DNA of 64,000 bases, taken from Lineus longissimus. Its lineage: Eukaryota > Nemertea > Pilidiophora > Heteronemertea > Lineidae. The notes below the pieces were generated by a model that was not told where the DNA came from, ran no database searches, and was given only the letters and a program-made list of their open reading frames with translations. Position numbers and translations under genes: made by a program. Below are positions 22,844 to 34,982 of this stretch, piece after piece; position 1 is the first letter of the stretch; the number at the start of each line of letters is the position of its first letter. Where the stretch lies: positions 8,990,001 to 9,054,000 of the forward strand of contig NC_088316.1 in the NCBI RefSeq assembly GCF_910592395.1. The letters are read 5' to 3'.

Positions 22844-23346
22844 CCTATAGTCGGATTCATAAGTAAATGTCACTGACTGCCCTTTGGGTCGCTGTGCAAA
22901 AACTATTGGGCCGATTTCTTCAAAGTTTGGTTTTTCTTGAATCTAATTTTGGGACCAACACAATTTCCAGGTTAGAGATTTGCAAATTATAAAGAAAAAA
23001 ATTGTCAACTTTGGAGCCCTTTGGCCATTTTGGGGGAACCTGGAGGGCCCGATTTTTTTTTATGGATAGTTCTAAATGAAACTTGGCAGCTTTAAAGATA
23101 CACACGAAAAAAAATTAACCTGAACATTTCAGCAAAATGCGTCCATAAATAAGCAGTACAGAGGAGAAAATGTCAAAATCAATACACTACGTCAATGTAC
23201 ACCAATACATACAAAAAAAGTATTTCGTAACCATGGTTACTGAAATATGAAAATCCTCTTGGGTCCCGAAATTAGATTCAAGAAAAACCAAACTTTGAAG
23301 AAATCGGCCCAGGGCAGTTACATTTACTTATGAATCCGACTATAGG
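22844..23346. mobile_element. About 500-bp TIR element, copy 1
   Basis: The left end cctatagtcggattcataag and the long block 'gggccgatttcttcaaagtt' with 'tttttcttgaatctaattt' recur as reverse complements up to 23346. The left arm also carries 'tgggtcgctgtgcaaaaact', which is missing from the right arm. A second copy is at 48606-49255, and a fragment is at 7539. No transposase is encoded and no target duplication is evident. Confidence 0.75.
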
Positions 23347-23875
23347 GCTGTCTTGTAACTATGTTATTGTCTCAAAAATGAATACAAACTGCTACCTAGT
23401 TACTCAGTCCATCATATTCTATACTGTGCATTCCTTGCTTCAACTGTTCTTGTATCATATTTTTCAACATTTCTCTCTAATCACAAGCCGAGGATAAATA
23501 CTCCTTTCAAGATAGCGTAATCACACGCAATTCCACAGGTACATCCCATTCATTTGAAATTTCGGCCAATGACAGCAGGTTTTACAAAATGTAAATGCGC
23601 TGTTTATTTTCAATAGTCCCTGATTGCTCAGACACATGTAAACCCGTCTTAATTGGCCAGTAAAACATCTCTCAGCTTCTCCCACAAATAACGATTCACT
23701 TATTCCAACGTCAGTAACATGTGCACGCGGAAAACAATACGACTAACTCCACTTTTTCAAGACAAACCACACCATCCCACAACTATTGCATGATTAACCC
23801 CTAACAATGACAAGTTTTTCCTCATACTCTCCCTTTCATATCGACAGGTGAGCACAATGGCCCTTGCCATTTCAT

Positions 23876-25585
23876 TGAAAGATGAAATCCGATTGGCTCA
23901 CATCGCGAGGGGTCACCCAATGATGCATCCCGTTAAAAAAACGTGACCCCGGAAACGAAATGTCGTTGGAAATATTTACAGAATTTCGAGCAGACCACTG
24001 TAGATAAAATCCATCATCATCGATCATCATTGTTCGCCATCAGATGAAACAAAGTTGATAAATGAATGAAGTAAGATCATTAGTAGCAGTTTATGTGATT
24101 TTATTGACAATATTGTCTTTTTAGTCGCAAGGACGATGAATTTATTAACACTATACCGCATACGCGGGCCAGCATTGTCAATGCACTACTTATTGATTTT
24201 ATGTCGCACACCGTGACGTGAGGTCATCGGTATCTCTAGTCTTAAGTCTGCACACACTTGACATTTTCAATGACACACACGCCATGCATTGATTGTATGA
24301 ATGATGATGCAAACTGTGGTACCGGTAGGCCTACGGGAAAGCGTCTTTTTCTCACAGAATCAACGAAAAAAACTTGTTTGTCTTCTTCTATACTTTTCCT
24401 TATTTCATCCAGACCGTAAAGCAATAATATTTACCGATTACATGATGGCGAACAGCCATCCCAACGCTAGTATTTCGGAACAAATGAAATGAAAAGGCAC
24501 AAACTATAACGGCGGCAAAATCACGAAAAGCAGCAACAAGACAGTGTCCAAACGCAAGGGAAATCGTCGTTAATTTGTAAAGTACGCCCTCTCACGGAGA
24601 AGGACTGACCCCGTCTCGGCCATTCCAACGTTAGTGCCCTAACAGATGTGTCAATTGTGGTCAAAACCACTAGACGTCTCATTTGTGAGTTGATTTGATT
24701 GTGACTGTAGTCAGTCGTTCAATCTCTCTATCCACAAATATACCAGGGTGTCTTATCAACAATCCGTGAAACAAACAACCCTTTTGATCATGTGAAATCT
24801 AACTTTTTGTTATTCAAATTGCCCTCAGTCATTCAATGGACATTCCTATATGATCCTATATGATCAGTTGTTTTATGATTATTACCAAATTTCTGGGGGG
24901 ACTTACTTTTGTTAAGGTGTTTAGTCTGGGTAGGTTTTATTCCATCATCAAGCGACTGGCGAAGGTTGGTGTCTGTTGTCACAACTAGTATTACGAAACA
25001 TTAGCTTGTGTTGGACTCCTGATCCACCTCCACCAGAAAGTAACTGTAGAGTTAAGGTGGAATACGTTTCAATGCAAAACCGCAAGATCCCATTGTAAAT
25101 CATGTAAAAAGATTCACTTTTATTGCAAAAACCATTACATTAGTCAAGGCAGAAAAGTTGCATTTCCTCAAAAAGACCTCAAGGGAATTTAGTGGCTTTT
25201 GCATCTGAACTCGTCAACTGTTTTTTTAGCTTATCGGCCTTGCAGCAACAGAACAGAACACATCCTCTTTACTTTCAGTCATGTTTTATCAATTACCGTA
25301 TCCATTACGCTACCGTATGATGAATGATCCATCCGTCCTATCAACTCAGAACTTGCCATTCTTGCAGAAGTTTTGCGTCAGTGCGTAACGAGGTCTATGA
25401 TTGGTTTAAACAAGTGTAAGACAAAGCCTCGTGACTGATTAGGAACCGCCCCTATTAAACTGATCGAAGGCATGCTTAATCTTTATATATGAACAGTGTT
25501 GAACACAAATTGATGTAATAATCTTCTGCTCCTCTTCTTGTAATAAATGCAATAAAACGGCTCAAATACGGTGTCTCTCTTTTTT
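23876..25585. other. No gene seen
   Basis: Only short frames without splice-supported continuity occur here. I see no inverted repeat or tandem array. An AT-rich segment with AATAAA signals occurs near 25540-25560. Confidence 0.5.
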
Positions 25586-25900
25586 AGCTCAGCTGACAAA
25601 GTCAGCAAGCTGGTAGAATAGCTATTCAGATTTGTTGGCCTGTCCGTCCGGCCGTCCGTCCATCTGTCAACATGGGCCGCACGTTTTGTTATCGTAAGAC
25701 CTAGGCACTTCGTTGACGGTGCTAAATTAGGAGTTGCTCAAGGTGAACTCAGAAACGAAAAATCAGCCGATCCGACCTGTATTAAGAGAATGAGGTCATT
25801 TCGCGTTTAGATTTCTTTCCCTTTTTACCTCGGTCCACAGAGTAAATATTGTTTTCAAATGTGGCTGAATATTGGCTCACTGTCTATAGTGACCAGTTAA
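25586..25900 (+). mobile_element. Variant hairpin/(GTCC)n element, 5' part
   Basis: It opens after a T run with AGCTCAGCTGACAAAGTCAGC, whose GCTGAC-aaa-GTCAGC hairpin is followed by 'ctgtccgtccggccgtccgt'. This copies the design of the hairpin/(GTC)n family (T run, hairpin, GTC-rich tract) with a different sequence. The 3' end was not located. Confidence 0.45.
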
Positions 25901-26917
25901 AGTTGCATGGGTTTTTTAACCTCATTTTGCGATAACCTCGTTTGTCCATAAGGGCTGACCGATTCGGGCGCAATCGGCATCATTGGCTGTGTTTGGCATC
26001 ATAGGTGTGTCTCGTGAAGTGATTTTGGACAACAAACCATCGTATATATCTGTTTTTTTCGTTTTTCCATGTAATTTTGCCACGCCCCTTTTCCAGGGTG
26101 TTATTCATATTGATTTATTATGGTCATATGTACGTACATTCGTACAAGGGGACAAGCTTACTATGTTCCAACAAATCGAGTACATTCGCAAATTTTTTGG
26201 AAGCGTGTGAGTAGTGCAAATCGGCCACAAACAATTTATTCCATTTGATTCCATTTGATTCCATCGACAAATATTTAAAGAAAAGAATGAATATCGTGCC
26301 AGTTCGATAGTTTCAGGTTTGATTAGTAAGGTTTGATAATGATATGCTACATTAGCCGATAATCAACCTGGGATCGATGAAGTATTGCAGGTGTATGACT
26401 GTATGCAACTAAGCTTATGGTGAGCATTTGGAACGAGGTAATCACGCTTCTTCATTACACGCCGTCAGCGAAATTTTTTTCTGCAGGATACTTCTGCCAT
26501 AGTGTACATCTGACAGCCAATCAGAATTCAAGGCAAGCACGTGTCTTTGTTGACATCATCTTTCCACATGGCGCAATAATGTCAACAATGCCACGTGTTC
26601 TGATAATCTTGGAAAGAACAAGTTAGCAAATGGTTAGAGGAGTATATTAGCTAAAATATATTTATTTGTAGTATCTTAACATGTATTTTCATTGTCGAGT
26701 GGACTGTATTTATTGGACTTGTCTGTTAAAGGCGCACTGTGCTCGGCAAAATAGCCGAGGTTGAATGTTTATCTGTCAACCGTGTAACTAGTTCTGCTGT
26801 ATATGCATAGGTGGCGCCACCATTCAATTTATTTTGTTTGCTTGTCAAAATGTGTTTTATACAATGGCCCTTCAACAATGTTCAAACTACCAAAATAGGC
26901 CTGATACCTTCAACAGC

Positions 26918-27172
26918 AGACATCGGATACACTGTCCCTTTAATAATTATCAACATTGGCAACACTGTCAGTGTCACTGCCCCTTAAAATTTCACAAATC
27001 GCGAGACATCGGATACACTGTCCCTTTAATAATTATCAACATTGGCAACACTGTCAGTGTCACTGCCCCTTAAAATTTCACAAATCGCGAGACATCGGAT
27101 ACACTGTCCCTTTAATAATTATCAACATTGGCAACACTGTCAGTGTCACTGCCCCTTAAAATTTCACAAATC
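26918..27172 (+). repeat. 86-bp minisatellite, three units
   Basis: 'Catcggatacactgtccctt' starts at 26921, 27007 and 27093, a perfect 86-bp period with practically identical units. The period is not divisible by three, so the apparent repeated peptide frames are artefacts. Confidence 0.95.
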
Positions 27173-28062
27173 AATGCATGCGCTGCAATGTAGCGATCAG
27201 ATCAGCTGATGCCTCTTTTGTACGCATTATAAGCCCCCCTTTAGGAGGGGCTCTTAAGATACACGTGTGTGTGGGAGTATATACTGATTTGATGAGAAAT
27301 AAAGAGAGTAAATATTGTATATCCTACAAACAATTTTTTTTGGTATTTTTCTGAATTAACTCCGTTGAGTTTACCGATTTCTCCGCGATCTTCCGGTGGT
27401 GGTTGCTATCCCATTGATTGAAATTAATTTAAATTAATTTAAATCTTCATGGGAATTCGCTACATCATATGCCTAAGAAATTGGCCAATTATATTAATAT
27501 TTTTATTAGAGAAATATCCGTCCTAAATAATGACAGAAAAGGGTGGTTTATTTCAATTTTGTGTCGACATGATCGAGGTCACGTGACATAAAAACAAAAC
27601 AATCGCACACACCCGTCCAAAAAAGGCACTTTAAGAAAAACAAATACGTTTTTCCAGCTTAAAACCACACTGACGACTAAGTTATATTGGTCTTCTGCCC
27701 AAATCTGAAGTATCAAAATGAATCACAAACTAGAACTAGCTCTATTTAGCAAAAGTTGCGTGAAAAATTCGGGTGAGCGACATTCTGCACCCTAGCGGCC
27801 AATAATTAAACTACTTTCAGCCGTCTGCTCCGGTCTCGTCAGGGAGTTTTTCCCAAATGTACGCGATGATGACGTGCCCCATTAACAGGACGTAACATCT
27901 ATTTTAAAATGCGTTTCCAAAGTGAATGCATGAGGACAACCTATTTGTGTCGTATATCACTGGAAACGCCCGATTCCCGTGAATAAGGACAATCACAATG
28001 TATTACATTACCAAAACAAAAATGTGTCGGAAGGAACTATATGGATGGTCCCATCGCACCCC

Positions 28063-28262
28063 CCCTCCAGCAGTATGACACAGAAGGGCTAGTTGACTGT
28101 CCACCGGGGGGGTTTGGGGGGAGCTTCCCCCCAACGCCCTGGTAAAAACCTATGTCGACGGAGGGGGGTTTGGGGGGTGTCCCCCCATTGTAACAGCTGT
28201 AGTTGTTAGAGCTTGCACTTAACATATGCTCGTAGGGGGGTTCGGGGGAGCTCCCCCGACCT
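28063..28262. repeat. Cluster of G-run/C-run hairpins
   Basis: Three related modules, each a G run, a short TTT or TTC spacer, a second G run, then a short loop and a C run, lie at about 28104-28132, 28160-28187 and 28235-28260. Each can form a hairpin or, with its neighbours, a G-quadruplex. They occur between non-coding stretches and probably belong to a repeat end. Confidence 0.65.
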
Positions 28263-29435
28263 AAAGGGGGGCTCACTAAGTCCTTGACTTTACATATTAG
28301 GGAGCTCTTAAGCGAGCTTTATGGTTAAGGGTCGAATGTGTGTGTGTATACCGTCAACGAAAAAAACTTGACCCGGTTGACCGGAACCAGAAAACCTCTG
28401 CACCCAGGTGACATTTTTGCAAGCGAATCGTATACGCTAATGCACAGCAATTTACCTGGGGAGAGATTTTCTTTTTCCAAACAATTCAGCGGGACGCTAC
28501 GTTTACGCAGAGAAGCCGCTGTTCGGTTGAAGATTTCGTCAAAACAGGGCCGAATCAAAGTGTAACGATACCCTGGGGCGAATCGAAATGCATTAAACAA
28601 CAAGCTGCATCGCTGCCAGAGATTATTTTTCTCTTTCCGCGACGAAATCGTGCTTTGAACTGGCAAAATTCCGCAAAAGATTTTCCGTCTGCTAACTTTT
28701 CCGTAGTTTCAAGCGCACCAACATGATCGGTCCGGGGCTGCCCGTTTCGTCGACGATTTCGTCAATATCATGGGGTGTGACAATATGTCAACGGTCTGGT
28801 TCCATTAATAATGCAATAATCTTGAAAGTACATTGGTCTCAATGTCTATTTCCCCGTTTCCATGTCAAAATCCTACCGTGAAACCTGAAACCACTCGTCC
28901 ACAACACTGGCCATTTTAATTTTCCGTAGAAAGCGCATGCGCACTTAACTCAAACGCACGCGCTACCCTCAGGTCTCACAAGCCGGTGCGGAGGCCAGGC
29001 CTACCTGCCTCCAAAAATGACGCGACGTCATTTCATGCATACCCCTGTTCCAGCGGCTGTAGACTTGGCAGTACGTTACTCTCACACAAACCAATACATT
29101 TCTGAATAGCATGTCTCTTGTATTGTAGAATACATCTGACCAAGTTTGACCAAGTGATCAGGTGTTAATCTTGAAGTTATAAGGCATAGAGGTGAAATTT
29201 TTTCAAATTTGCGTTATACAGGGTGTCTCATGCATTGTGCTACATCAGTCTATGCATGACTGTATGTCTAGGCGACGTTGGTCTTTTTGAATTAGAATAT
29301 AAATCTTAATTACACTTGGGTCTTCGGATCATTATGCTTATCTCCGGGCAAAAATACCTATCCTTCTCCTGTTGTGTTTAGTTTCCCACATTCTCCCCAC
29401 TTATTTTCTATACTGCGACAGCGTCTATTGGGTCA

Positions 29436-29590
29436 ACTGCCATGATGGCATCATCCTAACTATATCCCCCCTCTCCCACCCACCAACTACTCGCCATCAA
29501 TCATTGACATTGTGTGCTAGCCAACTGCTTCTTCGGTAAACTGCCATGATGGCATCATCCTAACTATATAACCCCCCCCCCCCCCCCCAC
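29436..29590 (+). repeat. Direct repeat followed by pyrimidine tracts
   Basis: 'Aactgccatgatggcatcat' plus 'cctaactatat' occurs twice, at about 29438 and 29539, each time followed by C-rich sequence, the second a pure run of about 17 C. It contains the palindrome TGCCATGATGGCA. Confidence 0.8.
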
Positions 29591-29891
29591 CGAGTCTTCT
29601 CGCTCACCAGCCCTATTAACGAAGAGCTCCCTATCAAGGCCTGAGCCTTCCTCATATTATCATCAATTTTACAATGAATCTGTGCAATTCATTCCTAAAC
29701 ACTACGACACAAACCTTGAGTTGAGCATAATTGGGGTGAGACAATGAACTATTGTCACATTCACAGTTGAAGTGGCACTCGGCATGCGACTCGGTATCGT
29801 CCATTGTATTTGCATTATCATGCATAAATAAACAGTGTGACGTCAAAGATCGCGCCAATTGTGATTGGCTGTCAGATGTACACTGTGGCAG

Positions 29892-30844
29892 CAAGGAGGA
29901 TACCGCGGTGACGTCACATCACGTGATCCCGACCCATATTAGTGATCGCTATGGCCAATCAGATTCAGTCTACTGACAGCACCAGCACTGAACACATCTT
30001 CACGTCTCACTGTCTGGTGCGCTCCTGTACACAAAAACACCAATAGACATGAAATATTGCAATACCTAGTATGGATTCTTCCTGTGTAGAATAAAATTTA
30101 CAGAGCAGATTAACTTCCACGAATAAAAAAGACGTTTGCCGTGGCCAAAGTGCGGAAATAATGGGAAATAATGTCTCCGCTAAAATACACTACGAAATAC
30201 ACTAGGCAATGCACTACGCGATACACGGTAGAGATGAAGTTGGGTTTGTTATTGTTTTGACTTAGAAGCCCGCCCATATCATAATATATTCATGTATTCA
30301 TGAAGTATGAACTCATTTCTGTCCCATACAACTCTAAGAACAGTCAATTTCTCCTTAAATCATCACCGAAACCGCGATATCCGCAGGAAGATTTCGTTCT
30401 AGTGTCCGAAAATGCATGATCTTACAGGGGCGCTAACTCGACAAATAGAGGGGATCTATGGGGATCTATGCGAGTTTTAGGTATTACAGGTCTCGAACTT
30501 GTAAAATCTGTAAACATGCCTCCAAATCCCATTATGATAATGAAGAGATTGCCCCATATCTGGGAGACTGTTTTGAAACCATCGCTAATTTTGGAAGATC
30601 GGTGCCGGCTATTTGGTTTAAAAAACCCTATTTTTCCCCATCAAAACAGCACTTTTCATTATTCAAATGATAGCTTATTGTCTGAAGACTTATTTCATAG
30701 CAGAAAAGTACTGATAACTCTGATTTGATGCGAAAAATCTAACTTTTTTGATGACTTGATTTTTCCTTGGCCGTGGATCGAGTTTGTTTACAATATGCAG
30801 CGCCATCTTGGAAAAGCCGTGACGTCACCGCGGTATCCTCCTTG
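29892..30844. mobile_element. 953-bp TIR element with 9-bp target duplication, copy 1
   Basis: The perfect 26-bp terminal inverted repeat starts CAAGGAGGATACCGCGG and ends in the CRE TGACGTCA plus C. The flanks carry the 9-bp duplication CTGTGGCAG (29883-29891 and 30845-30853). A 9-bp duplication is typical of Mutator-like elements; the TIR is short for classic Mutator, so that assignment is inference. The 70-aa and 86-aa frames starting near 30458 are present in both copies but have no transposase signature. The second copy at 43719 has exactly the same length and only a few substitutions. Confidence 0.92.
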
Positions 30845-31290
30845 CTGTGGCAGAAGTATCCTGCAGAAAAAAATTTCGCACCCCGTCATCCATTAATGTT
30901 TACATCATTCACTGCTAGCTTTCCGTACAAAATCAGTAAGTTTTCAGATGTCGAGGTGATGGAAATACTCATCGAAGTGTCAATTAGTTGTCTGTGAATC
31001 GCTGGCAGCATTGGTATGACCTGGTTTGGGTGACACTGACTGACAGAGTTGCACTTGCAGCCTGATGCGGATGGCCGGTGAATTCTGAAGTCAACGTATA
31101 CGTATAGGCCTACAGGTATCATGACGACATGGACATAGTCAAGCAATAAGCGCAAGGCTATTGGCCTAGCCATAGTCGAATCGCTAACAGTCACACACCT
31201 GCTCACACTGACCCTGTATGTATTGTAACCAGGCAGGTCAATGAACAATTCATTATTCATATAGTTTTGCAGTTGCTGTTTGCATGAGAG

Positions 31291-32064
31291 CATGGAGGTA
31301 TTATTAAGAAGGAGAGAGAACGGAGCCCGCTTCAAAGGATACAATCATCCTTCCGATGTTTGGACAACAATAGATATGTGTATTCGAAACCCCTCGCGTT
31401 AATGCCTTCCAATACCCCGGCCGGCCGAGCGCGTTATGTCGGAAAGTATCGGAAACTGCCGAGCTAGTTTCCGAGTCGCGATCGGCAACTTCCGTGACTA
31501 ATCGGCCATAGAAAGTAGCTAGAGAGAGGGGTGTGGCCATACTGCTTTTCCAGAAAACGGTGATCTTCAGAAACAAAATTCTAAATGTTCGCATCAGTTC
31601 GCATGCATTTGACAATATGTATACAATCATTCAAACCTTCATCTATTTATTGGTCAAAATCGTTCTTTCTAGAAAGTTTTAGAAACACTTAAATTCTTAA
31701 TTTGAAAGTAAGTATAGTACAAACCTTAAATCTACTGTGCGTCTGGAATCTATCAACCGATTTTTGCGATATTGGTCTCTTTTTTTCGAGAATTCTGTCG
31801 CGAATTCGAAGAACTCGCGGCCATAACTAAATCAACAACAACAAAGCGCGAAACACGAGAATAAAACTTTCGACTACGGGTCGAATGTTATAGAGGGCGC
31901 TGCAGTTCGGTTCGCTGTCGGAAGGGATGATCGTACTCAAAGAGCGCTGCCGCGAGGAATGTGTATTGGAGAACAATGGGGCAAACAATGCAAGCCGGGG
32001 ATTAGTAGGGGATTAATTCTGAGGTCTTAGGCCGTTCTCTCTCCTTCTTAATAATACCTCCATG
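31291..32064. mobile_element. 774-bp TIR element with 7-bp target duplication
   Basis: A perfect 33-bp inverted repeat (catggaggtattattaagaa... at 31291-31323 and its complement at 32032-32064) is flanked by ATGAGAG on both sides (31284-31290 and 32065-32071). The interior is GC-richer than its surroundings and has a 'ccccggccggccgagcgcg' block. The minus-strand frames crossing it have no recognisable domains, so it is non-autonomous. It lies 16 bases upstream of the large retrotransposon. Confidence 0.88.
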
Positions 32065-32080
32065 ATGAGAGGTAGCCTAG

Positions 32081-32304
32081 TGTGATGTATAAATAGCACA
32101 ATATTTAGAGCAGGCCCAGACTCCTTTAATTTGGGCACAGGTTGTGTAGACCCTGTTCATCCGGGGATCTTCCGAGAAGGAGCGACGCGCTCAGCTTGTT
32201 CATGTGGTGGAGATTGTCAATGTCATTTCGAATAATAAAGTGATATTCTATGATAAACCAGGACTTGCCTCTATTGAATGAAATGGAACCAGGAAAACAT
32301 AACA
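32081..32304 (+). repeat. 5' LTR of 10.3-kb element
   Basis: 224 bp with a TATAAATA box six bases from the start (about 32088) and an AATAAA signal near 32236. It carries the extra 'aatgtc' that the 3' LTR lacks. Confidence 0.93.
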
Positions 32305-32321
32305 TGGTGCCGAACACCGGG
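32305..32321 (+). other. Primer-binding site
   Basis: TGGTGCCGAACACCGGG immediately follows the LTR, in the position of the tRNA primer site. I could not match it with confidence to a particular tRNA. Confidence 0.7.
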
Positions 32322-32584
32322 CAATAGTGAGTTAATTTGACGGTAGTTTTCGTTTTCATCCGAACGTTTCAAGTTTGCGGATGGCGTGCTCGATCGGGGG
32401 CACTCAAATGTAGAGTGTGTACTGACTACTGTGTTGTGTACATTTGGCACTTGGTGGTGGCTGGTGCACTCAATCGTGACCTGGTTGTTGACGATAACAT
32501 TTTGTTATCATTTCTTCATCGGATCGGAGAGAGGTGACTGAAACTATCCGTGTACATGGTGTACCTGCTTATACGTTACGTTGC

Positions 32585-33970
32585 TATGGCAAGCCGTTTG
32601 CTTCAAAAAGTCGAGATGATTTTTTTCAAGTCGAGATTTTTTTTTTCAAGTCAAGAAAAAATATTTCAAGTCACGAAATTTCTTCAAAAAGTTGAGATTA
32701 GTATTTTCAAGTTGACACATTTTTTTTCAATTCTACAAGTTTTTTTTTTAAGTCGACTTTTTAAATATATAAACATATTTTTTTTTAAGTAAAAAAAAAA
32801 TTTGTTCATTAATTTTTTTATATACAACTTATCAGTTGATTATTTTTCTAATTCTTTTAAATTTTTTTTCAAGTCGATAAAAATTTATTGTAAATGACAA
32901 ATTTCCTATTCAACAAAAAAAAACACATTCGAGACAGAAAAAATAAGTCGAACATTATGACGTCATCACTTTTCGTGTACAGTATGTAGACTCGTCACCA
33001 GCCGTTCTCTTGCCGACTTCGCATTCTAATGCCCACATATATACATAGCAGGGGACCAGTCTATACAGTATGCAAGATAGCGGGAGGCGATGTTGTTGAC
33101 ATTGCCGAGTGTCTGCGTCAGTGTCCCGCTATGGTCCGGCGATCTGAAAGGGCCAGACAATCATTAGATCAAAACAAACTAGAGAACTGTTCCAGGCTAC
33201 TAGATGACATTCTAGGAATTCTGAGTGCGCTGTATATACGTGCATGCGATCACGTCGGTGCCGGTGTAACATCTATGGTTGTTCCCCATGTGTCAGTGTT
33301 TCCAAACAATAGGCAGCTAGAGAGACCACGACTTTTCAATAGGGGGGATACACAGAAAAACTTGTCAATCTATTTTTGAGCGTTCCCAAACAATGAGGGG
33401 AAACACTCAAAAACAGAAACACTCAAAAACATTACACCGGTTCCGTTTTGGCAGAAGATTTTGCGGAGGTCTTGGTGCCCATGCACAGCACTAATGATCA
33501 GGTATTGCACGCGATAGAGGGTTTGCAGAATAACACGACACACGGGCCTAATCGCGGCGGGCCAGGTGTTGAATTAGGCGGCGCGCGCAATGTACACAAA
33601 AACTGATGACGTCATAATGTTCGACTTTATTTTTGTAGCGCTCGACTGATTATTTTCTCGAGTATGAAATTTTTACTCGAGTATGAAATTTTTACTTTCG
33701 ACACTATTTCTGTATTTATTATGTATCATTATTATATTTCACAAACACTATTTTGATTTTTATAATCATTTTTTTCTCGCAGTGAAATTTTTATTAATTG
33801 ATTTAACTTCAATAAGTTAAATGAGAAGAAAAATAAATATCTCGACTTGAAAAAAAAATTTAATTTCAAATTTTTTTTCTTGACTTAAAAAAAAATATCT
33901 TGACTAGAAAAAAATCATTTCGACTAGAAAAAAAATCATTTCGACTTTTTGAAGCAAACGGCTTGCCATA
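32585..33970. mobile_element. 1.39-kb long-inverted-repeat element nested in the leader
   Basis: The ends TATGGCAAGCCGTTTGCTTC and its complement are flanked by a 6-bp duplication CGTTGC (32579-32584 and 33971-33976). The inverted arms extend for about 400 bp, although the inner T-rich tracts are diverged: the segment with 'aagtcgaacattatgacgtc' near 32945 is mirrored near 33607-33628, each with a CRE. The unique middle of about 600 bp holds a coding-like frame described separately. Short direct repeats 'aagtcgaga'/'caagtcga' fill the arms. The layout resembles a foldback element; the superfamily is unknown. Confidence 0.85.
33029..33379 (+). CDS. Frame in the nested element, possible captured exon
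   Basis: The open frame contains a helical, well-mixed stretch (DVVDIAECLRQCPAMVRRSE... to ...LLDDILGILSALYIRACDHV) that looks more like real protein than the random frames around it. It lies exactly in the unique centre of the inverted-repeat element, where such elements often carry acquired sequence. No transposase motif is visible. I do not recognise the family; it may be a fragment of a host gene or chance. Confidence 0.25.
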   Translation: MPTYIHSRGPVYTVCKIAGGDVVDIAECLRQCPAMVRRSERARQSLDQNKLENCSRLLDDILGILSALYIRACDHVGAGVTSMVVPHVSVFPNNRQLERPRLFNRGDTQKNLSIYF

Positions 33971-34982
33971 CGTTGCAGCACATACTCGGATACTGATGAT
34001 GCTTTACTGATAGGGAGTGATGAGTGCAATGTTGGAACACTGATAGTGATATGTTTCATGGGATAGGAAGTAAGTGTAAACTCCTCCAAACTGTCTATAC
34101 CTACGCTAGATTATGGTCTCACCAGACTCCAACCACCAGGAATGGTATTTGTCAACTCGAACTGTGCATGATCTATAGTGAAACTCGTACTGGTCTATGT
34201 CTTATCGTCTCGTGATCGTCAATCTGCGGTTTACGAAGTTCATGTTGCCAGTGTATGTGAGTGTCGACGTCATCAGTAACGGTGTTTTGATAGCCAGTAA
34301 CCAGGTGATGGTTATCTACTGCAGTACTACCTACAAGGATTGTTGGAGGTTTCAACGTGATCAACCCCTCGTCAAACAGTGATGGACATTGTTACCCGCT
34401 ATGCAGTTATCTTCAGGAGTGATCCTTAGATGTCTTCGAATAATGCACACTGTTTTTGTGTATGAGAGACTAGTTTACTTCTACTGTTTCTAGATCATTA
34501 TTGTTGTTTGTATAATATTCCATCTTCATAGACAATCGGTATCAAGTTACAGATATGTGGTATCTTTTAGTCGCATTATTGCATATGTTTGTGTCAACAT
34601 TGTAATGTTTGTGTCAACTTTTTGCTCGCTATAATGTTCTTGATTTCCAGCTTTGCCAGTTTTCCTTGTCCGGTAGCTATACTTAGTCCTATCTTAAATT
34701 GATTTACTAGGAGGAATAGGCCTACTTATTACCAAGTTAACTTTTCATTTGTCCGACATGGTCAGCTTTTCATTTTGAGGCGTGGTAGTGCAAGGGAACT
34801 TCATGCATTACTCCTAACCATTGGCATGCTATACTCACGGTCATTTCATTTCTAATTTTAAACTCTGGGAAGACTTAATGTGTTGACACTGCGTGTAGTT
34901 ATAGTTTGTGATGCGTTGCCATTTCAAATACTAGGATTTCTACTTGTCAACTCTTAGTTTTTCAGTTATTATAGCACTACAG

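Larger units (their letters stand above)
21251..23875 (+). mobile_element. Hairpin/(GTC)n element carrying nested insertions
   Basis: The 5' end has the hairpin AGCTCACCTGTCAGGTGAGCT and a short (GTC)n tract at 21297-21330; the 3' end GGTGAGCACAATGGCCCTTG..CATTTCATT is at about 23847-23875. At 2.6 kb it is roughly twice the length of its relatives, because it contains the dispersed repeat at 22485-22760 and the inverted-repeat element at 22844-23346. The AGGTCA-rich box is at about 21592-21630. It interrupts a decayed gene fragment on its left. Confidence 0.6.

Noticed and set aside
26834-27159. Repeated peptide frames in the 86-bp minisatellite
   Set aside because: The period is not a multiple of three; the frames are by-products of the repeat.
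30458-30728. 70- and 86-aa frames conserved in both 953-bp elements
   Set aside because: The copies are so recent that conservation carries no information, and no transposase motif is present.
30886-31630. Minus-strand frames of 152 and 108 aa
   Set aside because: They cross a transposon boundary, have no domain and no splice or promoter support.
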